Below, piece after piece: positions 23,701 through 35,700 of a stretch of DNA of 64,000 nucleotides. Origin of the DNA: Archivesica marissinica (taxonomy: Eukaryota > Mollusca > Bivalvia > Venerida > Vesicomyidae). The position numbers and the translations under genes are program-made. The DNA lies in the NCBI GenBank assembly GCA_014843695.1, contig CM026390.1, positions 16,676,759 to 16,740,758 of the forward strand. Reading direction: 5' to 3'. The stretch's first letter is position 1. Every line of letters begins with the position of its first letter. The notes under the pieces were generated by a model. It was given only the letters and a program-made list of their open reading frames with translations. It was not told the origin of the DNA and ran no database searches.

Positions 23701-26700
23701 AGACTGGAATCAATGGGAATTAAGGGATAGGTATACCAGCAAACTCATTTAGTTTTCCTCCGTTACCATGGAGTTGCAGCTCGGATTGCACAGTTCACTT
23801 CAATCATGTATAAATTTTGGAGCTGTAGATACAGGTACCAGAGGAGACTCTGGAATGGGTCTCTGTCTGTATCATTGCACTATCCTCCAAAGATCTAAAA
23901 TGACTAATCTCTTCAGGAGGCGTCGCTCATATGGGCAACTGGTAGCGACGATAAATAAACGTAAAACACACACACAGGTACAATGTTTCTATGCCAGCCA
24001 TTATCCATAAAAGATATATGGGATAAAAATATCGCCTTTCATGGAAATAAACATTTCGGTGATCACTCATGATATAAATCCAATCTTACACTAATAAACA
24101 CAAATCTTCTTTTTCTTTCTTGATTTCCAATGACTTTGGCTAATATAATATAATGTGTGTGTTTTACGTTTATTTATCAGTAGCTCATTTGAGCGACTCC
24201 TCCTGAATAGAGATGAAGGTGTTTTACGTTTATTTATTGTCGCTACCAGTTGCCCATATGAGCGATGCCTCCTGAAGAGATTAGTCATTTTAGATTTTTG
24301 GAGGATAGTGCAGTGATACAGATAGAGACCCATTCCAGAGTCTCCTCTGGTTCTTTTACGTGCACAGTGTATAGCACCGACACAAGACCTTGGTTTAAAG
24401 TCCCACCTGAAAGACTTTTAATTTTATTAGGATCAGACTGTGTCAAAATACTGTATGCCATAATTATGACATTTCCTATAGCGTAACAAATATAATCGCC
24501 AGCTTTATGGCCGTCGACTAATGAAAGGTCAGGTAAGTGTTTGAAGTCTGTAAGCCGACTTGTTTTACCAGCTATATATTTGTATTTCAGGCAACGGCTA
24601 TTGTTTGGGACTACAAAACACAGAAAGCTCTATACAAATTAGAGTTACACAAAGTGAACATTCAGGCTCTTGTGTTCTCACCAAATAATCTGTACCTTGC
24701 CACTCTCGGAGGCTTGGATGATGGAAGGTTAGTTAGATGATTCCCGCCAGAATTTCGGCGAGAGATATTTATTTGGCAGCTTTCTTCCGTAAATAGAAAA
24801 ACAGAACTGTATATATCAATTGGCAAATCATAGCTTTAGCTACAGTAATCCACCAATTAACTAGTTTTTATTTCTTAATTAAATATCTAAATGGAGGTAA
24901 GTTATTAATAATAGTTTTGCAAAAACAAGTTCATTTGTTGGTAGACCTTCTAAAGTGTACTTTATATCAGACCAATTTATTAACTAGACTATTTCTCAAA
25001 CCCAACAATTATTTGTAAGATTGCTGTTTTCAGTATTGGTATCAATGTCAACTGTTGGTCTGAGTCTCTCCGACTGAACCAATCAATTGAAACTGAGTTT
25101 ATTTGTGATATGAACAACATTTTATAGCTTCCAAGCCAAGGTTATTAAACTATTCTCAGATCTCATATTCAAGATGAAGTGATTTGATTGGTTGAATCTG
25201 AGAATTTTCACTCGGCTCAACCAATAAGAAAGCTTGAGACACAGTTTGAGACTGTAGAAATGTTTTATGACCTCTCTGCACACTCTTACAGTACATGCAC
25301 ATAGTAAGCTTGGGGTGCTATTAATAGATTACACGTTTGTTACAGTGTTGTGATATGGGATGTGAAGACTGGACAGCCAATCTGTGGGTCACCAGCTCAG
25401 GTGGAGAGTGCCGGCTACACGCGGTGTATCGCCTTCTCAAACTATAGAGATAATTACTTCATTACTGGTGGAGAGTAAGTTCAACTTTAAACATGCAGTC
25501 AAACCTGTGTTATATTAAGTAGTCAATCTGTAGTAAGCAGCCAGTGTGCATATTCCCAATATCTTGTTTTATTGTACAATGGGCCTCAGATCAGCAGTCA
25601 TCTGGTTTAAGCAGCCACTTTGTGTGATTCTCTTGTGTGGGTGCTAAACTCTTTGCATGCTGGGTAAAATAAATTCTATAAATACATTTGTAGTTCAAAT
25701 ATTTGTAGCAGACGTCAATTCATTAATGTGTTTTTCTTATTTCATCACATATTTTACTCTTATATGTATTTCCACTGCTAGCAAACATTGGCTGATGGAA
25801 TCCACCCCAGTTACTCCCAAATTGGGCAATACCGGTCGATTGGTGGTCAATACTAAATTCAACATTGATTTTATGATTTGAGTCCATCATTATACTCTGC
25901 TTTGTGCCATGTGTGTTGCTAACTTTGGGCTGTATTGAGACTAATATTATGTGATTGTTAGAGGATATGAGTTTGGTCAAAGAGGTCTGATTGTAACATT
26001 AAGTTCTATGAAATAGACTATACGTGTAATTATCTATAAGGCAGTCTGAGTCTTAAATGTGTTGTTTTATTGTATAACCCCACACTTGTGGATTGACTGA
26101 AACGAAGCATTTACAAACCGTAAATACAACTTGGTGTCAGAAGTGGGATTGAAAATAAAAGTGCACTAACGTATTGAGGTCAGATTAGATGGTGTAAAAC
26201 AAACAGTGTTTCATTGCTTCCAGATCAACTTTACGTGTCTGGCAGTTGGATGTAGAGAACAGAAAGATCTGGCCATCTGATGTTTACCTGGGACAGCTCA
26301 AAAGACGAGTAGATTGTATATGTGTAAGTCGATTTTCATTACATCATTTTGTTATTTGTAGATTACTTTGCTGAAAAGCTTGAAAAATGTAAGAAATAGA
26401 AACATATAAATCAACATTGCAATTACTAAAGACAATTCAATTTTTTATTAGCTCATTTTATTAGCTCACCTGAGCAAAGCTCATGTGAGGTATTGTTACC
26501 ATAAATGTGTCTGTCCATCTGTCATCTGTGAATATTTTCAAACGTCTTCTCCACAGTAACCATTAGGTCTATAGCTACCATTTATGGTCATGATACTTGG
26601 GTAGGTGGAGGTTACATAATTGTTAAAATCATGTCAATCCAAGATGGCCACTGTCTAAAAATAGCACAAATTCTTAAAACATCTTCTCATGAACTGTTGG

Positions 26701-29700
26701 CCGGATTTTGCCGAATAATGGTAGGATGATCGATGTACAATGCTCTTTCAAAGTTGTTCAAATAGTGAACCCAGGATCCAAAATGGGCATGGCCCGGGAG
26801 TTCAAGTATGGGTCAGATATTATTTTTGAGCGAATATGGTACGGCCATATCGACGAGGCATTCGCTGTAACACAATTTTTCATCAAAATCAGATGAATTT
26901 GTCATCAAAGATGGCCGTCGAAGGGTCAAACAGTCAATATTAGAGATTTCAAACGTCTTCTTCTCACGAACTGATCAGCCAATGTTCAAGAAACTCTACT
27001 TGTATGATCCTTCGGTGAAGCCTTTCCAAAGTTGTTAATATAAAGTACCCCTGAAATCCAAGATGACCGCCGAATAAAATGAGCACACATTATTAAAAAG
27101 TCTTCTCACGAAATACTATTCGGATAGTGGAGCTAAAACACTTGGCTGAATAGCAAACAACATAGATCCTGATCAGACACAGTGTTATACCGTGGCTGAT
27201 CTGGATCTATGTTGTTTGTAGTTGTGATTTTATTTAGAGGCAAATGGTTAAATACAAGAAATGTAGACATCATCTAAAATGGTTACTAATCACAGTTCAC
27301 TGTCATCCATTCAAATAGCACGACACCTATAATATAAAATTACAGTTATAAGATAATTTAGATGATTCTCCAAGGATATGAGTTAAAAACTCGTGCATGG
27401 CATGTATTTTCTTGGAGTATTAGTGTAGTTTATTAACCCTTTCAACACCAAGTAACTGACATGGACTGGTCCATGATATTCATAAACCAATAAATGAATC
27501 AGAAAATCACATTTGGACAAGTTCATTTATCAAAATTGGTAATTATGTCTAAAAATAGTCATATCACTGGCAAAAAATGCAGATCCTGATGAGACGGCTC
27601 GTCACGAGCCGGTTCATCTGGATCTACACTTTTTGTAAGCCTATTTAGAGGTCTGTGGTGTTGAAAGGGTTAAGAGGAAAATGTAATTATTTATCAGAAA
27701 ATGACCAATGTACATGTACCGTACGTAATATTTAATTGACACAAGAGTGTTTTACAGCGTTGTTATATCTATGTTGTTTACTGTTCTAAATTTAAGAAAT
27801 AATATATTTCTTTCAGTTATTTATTGGCGTCAAAATGATAAATCATGTTTTAGTTAACGTACATGTAAATACAAATAATATTTCGATACCAACACGACCA
27901 AAATATTTTTTAAAAAACGCAAAAATAGTTGGTGTTATTTTTAGAGCGCTTAAAGGATGTCATAAAAGTTTTAAAATGACGTCACTCGCTAAGCAATGTT
28001 TTATTGTAGATTTAAGCATGGTAAACTCCTTTGCATATACAATGTACAGACAAAGGCCGAGTCATGTATGAATTGTTATTTAATTTCAGGTGAACGACTC
28101 AGACCCTGCTGACGGTGAAAACCCCGACAGTGAGTTCTTTTTCTGTGGGACGTCAACAGGAGACATACTGGCAATTAACATGAAGACAAATCGCTTCCAA
28201 TTCAAAGCTCCAGAGAAACATAATTTTGAACATGGCGTCACCGCCCTCGCTCATCTGAAAAACTGCAACTTCCTTGTTGGAACCGGCTGCGGCAAGCTGT
28301 TTGAAATAAAGTTCCCCGTACCTGTTGGTGGCAAGAAACCACAAAAACCTAAGGAAACCCGGTAAAAATAAATTGTGTTTAGTAGAATGTGAACAACCAT
28401 CATAAAATATATACTTATAGCTAGATCTTCAAACATCCCTATATTTAAGTGAAACGTTAAATGTCAAATGTTAGGCTGTATATCTACTAACTGTGCAGTT
28501 TTACTATTGGATTTATATATTACTATTGAGTTTATATGTAATACTATTGAGTTTATATGTAATACTATTGAGTTTATACGTAATACTATTGTGTTTATAT
28601 ATTACTGTTGAGTTTATATGTAATACTGTTGAGTTTATATGTTACTGTTGAGTTTATATGTTACTGTTGAGTTTATATGTAATACTGTTGAGTTTATATG
28701 TTACTGTTGAGTTTATATGTTACTGTTGAGTTTATATGTTACTGTTGAGTTTATATGTAATACTGTTGAGTTTATATGTTACTGTTGAGTTTATATGTAA
28801 TACTGTTCAATTTATAGGTTACTGGTGAGTATATATATTACTGTTGAGTTTATATGTTACTGTTGAGTTTATATGTTACTGTTGAGTTTATATGTTACTG
28901 GTGAGTTTATATGTTACTGTTGAGTTTATATGTTATTGTTGAGTTTATATGTTACTGTTGAACAGAGTCTGGCAGGATGAGACAGAGAAGAGTGCCAGTG
29001 GAGCTGCCATCACATCCATAGCATTGCGGGGAGCCGGACACCAGGTAATGGGTTATGTTTATACATGTAGTAGCGAGGGGAGCCAGGCACCAGTTAATGG
29101 GTTATGTTTATACATGTAGTAGCGAGGGGAGCCAGGCACCAGTTAATGGGTTATGTTTATACATGTAGTAGTGAGGGGAGCCAGGCACCAGTTAATGGGT
29201 TATGTTTATACATGTAGTAGCGAGGGGAGCCAGGCACCAGTTAATGGGTTATGTTTATACATGTAGTAGCGAGGGGAGCCAGGCACCAGTTAATGGGTTA
29301 TGTTTATACATGTAGTAGTGAGGGGAGCCAGGCACCAGTTAATGGGTTATGTTTATACATGTAGTAGTGAGGGGAGCCAGGCACCAGTTAATGGGTTATG
29401 TTTATACATGTAGTAGCGAGGGGAGCCAGGCACCAGGTAATGGGTTATGTTTATACATGTAGTAGCGAGGGGAGCCAGGCACCAGTTAATGGGTTATGTT
29501 TATACATGTAGTAGTGAGGGGAGCCAGGCACCAGTTAATGGGTTATGTTTTTTTGTAGCGAAGGGAGCCAGGCACCAGGTAATATATGTTTATAGTAATG
29601 ACTGGAACTAGGCACCAGGTAATATATGTTTATAGTAGTGACTGGAGCCAGGCACCAGGTAATATATGTTTATAGTAGCAACTGGAGCCAGGCACCAGGT

Positions 29701-32700
29701 AATATATGTTTATAGTAGCGACTGGAGCCAGGCACCAGGTAATATATGTTTATAGTAGCGACTGAAGCCAGGCACCAGGTAATATATGTTTAAAGTAGTG
29801 ACTGGTACCAGGTAATGGGTTTTGTTATAGTACTGAGGAGATCCAGGAACATGAAAACAAGTTTAGTTTAACTCTTTGAATGCTTTGTAAAATAAAGACT
29901 ATAAATAGTTCAAATAAGTATAGCAGACGACAATTCATTGAATATATATTAACAGGGATCATTCTAGAGGGCAATGTGGGCGCAATCGTCGCCCTAGGGA
30001 CCCTGACTTCGCCCTCTGGGGGCCCCACTTCTCCCTAAAGAAAAGAAATAATATTTTTTGGTTTTTACGATTTTCAAACAAAATTTTGTCTAGTAAGATA
30101 CACTGGCCCATTATAAAGCACTCATTCTATTCAAATGTATTTAATGGTTGTACTGTGCATATTAACCCTATTTTGCAGAAGTATATTAAAGAACACCATT
30201 TAAGGAAGCGATCACGCGCTTTCTCACTTCTCCCAAACATTCTGACCTAGAATGAACCCTGTATTAATGCATTTTTCTTATTTGTAACTGATATGCGGAC
30301 ATATGTCATCGAATTTCATTACGACACAAATCTAATGAAATTGCATTACATATTTGACTTTCATTTTCACCGCTAGCGTGCAGAGAGTTAAAAAAAGCGC
30401 TGACTATGAAATGGGCACCAGATATGAGGTGAATGTTTGGAGTATGTTTTTACAATGCATCATTTAGAATGTCATTTACGTTCTGACACCATTTAACCCT
30501 TTCAACCCCACAGGCCTCTAAATAGGCTTATGAAAAGTGTAGATCCAGATGAGCCGGCTCGTGACGAGCCGTCTCATCAGGATCTGCACTTTTTTGCCAG
30601 TAATAATTATTACTATTTTTAGATAAAATTACCCATTTTGATAAATGAACTGGTCCAAAGGTAATTTTCTTATTAATTTATTGGTCTGAAAATATCACGC
30701 ACCAGTCCATGTCAGTTACTTGGGGTTGAATGGGTTAAAGCAGCCCTATGTCGTATGAAATAAAAGATATTTGAAAAATTCAAATTTTACGTATGGGTAG
30801 CAATACTGCTACACATTCTTACATTATACTTCAATTATAATCGTTTAATTATATTATTACCGGTAATGTATAATTATGTTCAATTAGTAAACAGTGATTT
30901 TTGTGATAAAACAAACTCGAAACCGAAAGTAGGACTTTCCGAATGGATCGGTCACGCACTTGTTTACACTCGGAATGCGCCGTCCCCATTTGTCCCACGT
31001 TGTCTTTTTTAATTGAATTACTTGAGATGTCGATTCATACCTCTGTTATCTAAGTCTTTTGGGGGACATCCCCGCGAGGGGTTCGACATTAGAGGAAGAT
31101 AGATAGATAGTCTTTCATGTTCAAAATATGTTGACATTCCAACGTTGTTTTCTACATCCGCTGTTGTTTCACACATGCGCGCTGTGTGCACACATACATT
31201 AGTATTTATATTATACCAAAAACATCCTTTATTACGGTATAGTGCTGCTTTAAAGTATGGTATCATTGCTTGTTATAGCAAAAACACATTTGACAGCATG
31301 AAAAATTAATTAGTAATATGAAGGATTTTAATTGAATTTAATTTTTAACTCGCTCTGAATTTACTCGTGGTTAGTTTCACTCATATAGTACATGGACAGA
31401 TCTAGGATTTGAAGTTATAATTACAAGGGTCGTAAGAATATTTTTGTCGTTTATCGCTCCTCGTGAAATGCTAAGGTATTAATTTCTTTCGGCACTCATT
31501 CACTGTAATATAATTTGATCAATACCTGAAATGAACAAAAAGCCTTTATTTATATTTCTGTGAACTCTTGCTGTTTCAGTTCTATGTGGGCACTATGAAT
31601 GCACGTATCTACAAGTTTGGTTACGAATGCTGCAACAAATCAGGTGTACCAACGTTTGATGCTTGTGAACTCGTAAAGACCTGCCACTCCGGTCCGATTA
31701 ATGATGTCATGTTCCCTCCGTAAGTTTAAAAATAAATATCTGTGGAGGTCTATAGACCTATGCAAATCTATTGACTTCCCTCTTCAGTATTTTAAATTCT
31801 TAGTTAATTACATTCATGCATTTATGAAACAATGTCTGTGGCTGCTTTTTACAATGTGGTGTACGTAGAATAGAACCGCAGATAGACAGGCTACTGACTG
31901 AAGCTCACAGATAGCCCAGTGCATGCATATCATTTCTACCAAACCGGTCTTCGTCAGCTCTAAAATTCACCAGGGTTGTACATATAATAGAAACCTAACA
32001 AGTACAGCAACATTTATTTATGAATTTTTCTATCATAAAAATGCAAATATTGTTGATAAAGTTTAAAACTAAGCCCATACATGACAATATTAGTACAGTG
32101 AAACCTGTATTAAGCAGCCAGATTCCAGATTCCCAATATGCTGTCTTATTATACATTTGACCTCTATTAAGCAGCCACCTGTGCTAAGCAGCCACTTTCT
32201 GTGGTTCCCTTGGCTGGCTGCTTAAGGCAGGTTTGACTGTTTAGTCAAACCTGTCCAAGAGACAACCTGTATAAAGAGAACACATGACGTAAGAGGTGAA
32301 TCTAGATGTGTACTGAGGTGATAATTAGCTTAAAACACCCATATTATATTAAGATAATGATTGTTCTCATCTCAAATTTCTCATAGTTTATGACTCGGAG
32401 TCTCCTTAACTCATATGATTCTGGATACCATTCAAACAGTATTTGCAAGGAAAATAGAGCCATATCAGCTGCCACGGAACGTCTGATCAGGCTCTATGCT
32501 GTTTGCTATTCAGATGATCTTGCTAAGACACTTGGCTATGTAGCAAACAACATAGATCCTGATCAGCATGCAGCGTCACGCTGCGGCTGATCTGGATCTA
32601 TGTTGTTTGCAAAAGCCTTTAAATCCAGAATGAAATGGGTTAAAAAGCTTCATTTGCCTCAGAATACAGGTACATCTTCATTGAGATATTGTTTCGGAAT

Positions 32701-35700
32701 ACTAAGCAAAATGTATCTCGCCAAAAGTGTTCAAGTTGAATGATTTATCAATGTAACAAAATATTACTATCCAGATTTATAGTTGTGTCCGAAATACTGA
32801 TTACCGGCTCGATATTGAACTCATCAATGCTTGTATCGTCCATTGTGCCAGGCTGTCGTGCGCATCGATGACTTTACTGCCCATCTATCATTTTTAGCTG
32901 ATGATAATACTTTTTTCTTTTTAAATGGTACGCTAAATTGAATCTTTTAGTTGATATTGATTGTGCTAGTGGTGCAAGAGAGTAAACTGTACACGTCGTT
33001 ATAATTTTCTACAAGGAATGTCTTTAACCCGATATAATAACAAATTGTTTGTATTCTGAAAATACACTGGAACATGAAAATCATTGCTATTGTTTTCTTA
33101 CATTTTTCCGGCGCGATATAGCCTGATGCGCCGTTAAACCAAATACTCACATTTCTTACATTTTATGTTTCATTGAATCAACTTTTATTTTATGGTTTCC
33201 AAGTGAAATAAAATGTGTTGAAAGCAGTATAATAACACATTTTATTTCACACTGCTTTGTGTATGTGGTTCCTAGCTGCTGCATGTTGAAATGTTGTCAA
33301 TGCCAACATGTTTGAATTCAAACCGTTAGTGACAATATTTATGACATCATCTAAACTTGACGTTCTAGCTCAATTTCTGCATCATTTTCTATCATAACAA
33401 CCCTTTTCAGTCTATAATAAAAAGACATTTTGTTTGTTTAAGTGTTTTCTTACGGAGGTTGGTGCACCAAGTACTGGTTAACCACTGGCGATATAGCCCA
33501 AAATGGTGCTGATGCAGGCGTAAAACCCAAACAAACAAACAAATAAATTGTGTAACAGAATTATCTAATTATTTTTCACTCGTGAACATAGAAAGCCACT
33601 TGTGAGTCGGTGAAATATAATTTAGTTTATACAAATTTATTTTAGCTCGATTGCGAAACAAGTTCTTATAACTTATATTAATCACTCTCGAGACCTCATT
33701 CCTGATGGAATCCATCGCCACGAGGAAGAGGCAATATAATTTGATCATACACTGAAATCTACAAATATCCTCTAATATATTTTACTTATATTCAGCGGAA
33801 CATCCGAGTTGATTCTCACCTGTCAGAATGAAGAGATTCGTATCTGGTCGACCAAGACTATGAAGGAATTGAAAAGACATATCGTACCTAACATGACCTG
33901 TAACGCTGTTTCCCTTGCTTGTAATGGACAAGCTATTGTGTCAGGTGAGTATTCCAAATATAGTAAAACTAGTCCTACAAAGCCAACCTGCGGAGTGACG
34001 AACGGTAATTGTTTAGCTGAGGTGGTTGCTAATTAGCGGATAAATGTTGAACATATCACACTGGGAATCTGATAAATGGCTGTTTAGTTTATACAAATTT
34101 ATTTTAGCTCGATTGCGAAACAAGTTCTTTCAACTTATATTAATCACTCTCGAGACCTCATTCCTGATGGAATCCATCGCCACGAGAGAGAAGAATGGCT
34201 TGCCTAAGGGCACAATCGTAACGGCTCCAGCGGGGCTCGAACTCCAGACCTTTCACACCTGAAGTGAACGCTCATCCACGCTCAAATGGCTGTTTAATAG
34301 AGGAAACCCCTAGCGCAGGTTTATCTGCACTATATTGCAAATGCACACTGTGTTAGTATGTTTCCATGGCCGAGTGGTTAATGTTGTTCACTTCATTCAC
34401 TTGCACCTCGCTGCTGTAGGTTCGAATCTCACTGGGGTGTCGAATTCTTTCCATGTGTGGAAGCTATCCAGCTGGCTTGCGGAAGATCGATTGATACCAA
34501 TAATATCTGGAGTCGCCCTATGACCGAAGCTGTAGTATGTTTTAGACTTTTGTGGAAAGCAAGACTAAGCACGATGGCAGCGCTGTCCACAATTACATAT
34601 TTGCATATAACTAAAAATCCATAAAATCCCCCGTCCCCCAACAAGACCCATCCCCAAATAGTGACCTTTAACTTGAATTTTGGCCAAAAATAGTCTGATT
34701 TCAGTAATTATTTATGAGTAAAAATATACTAAAAACTAATAAATCATTTCTCAAAACCTGTCGTAGTTATTATTTTGAAATTTTGCATACACATCCGAGA
34801 CTAATTTTCTACATGAACAATAAGTCCACACCAAAAGAGTGACCTTGCACTTTGGCCAAAAATAGTCTTGATTTCAGAAAAGAAAACTTGAACATTATCA
34901 TTTCTCAAAAAACGTCAACGTTAGTGCTTTGCATACACATCCCAGGCATAATTCCCAACCCTACCAATGACCTTGAATTTTGGCCAAAATGGTTTGATTT
35001 CATAAATTATTTATGCGTAAAAGAACCCCCAAACATTATTATTTCTCAGAAAACATCAAAAATATTGATTTGAACCTTAGCTCACACATCCCAGGACTAA
35101 TTCTGAACAACAACAGTCAGCCGCCCCCCACCCCACTCCCAACCTTGAAACTTTGCCCACACATCCCAGGACTAATTCTGAACACCAACAGTCAGCCGCC
35201 CCCCCCCCCCCAACCTAGCACTGACCTTGACCTTGAAATTTGGCAATACGAAGGAAAGCATAAAAGATGTATTTCATTTTGCTGAACCAGCACTTACGTA
35301 GTCAATCACTCGTGGCAACACACCCTTGGGGCGGTGGCCTTATTTCAAATGTCAGAGTCTTGCCTTGTATATTTTCTGCAACTCTCCTAATAAATTAAAA
35401 TTTATAAGACAGTAACCTAATATTCTCTATTTATTTTATGCTTTCCAATGAAATTTATCAGTGAAATAAAATGTGCCTTAAAAAGTTTAAACTTTATTTA
35501 TTTTACAACGATTGCAAAACAAGCTTTAACAACTTATATTAATCACTCTCGTTGGCTCGGATAAAAGCATAAATGTTGTAATTCGTATGGGAGGAAACTG
35601 GAGTACCCGGAGAAAACCCACCTGTCCGATCTGGCGACCACTGTGCCATCTCGCATCTTCCCGGTCCGAGGATCGAACCCGGGTCGCATTGGTGAGAAGC

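Noticed and set aside
28500..29820. CRISPR-like array
   Set aside because: No constant repeat with unique spacers; the repeats are plain minisatellites in animal introns.
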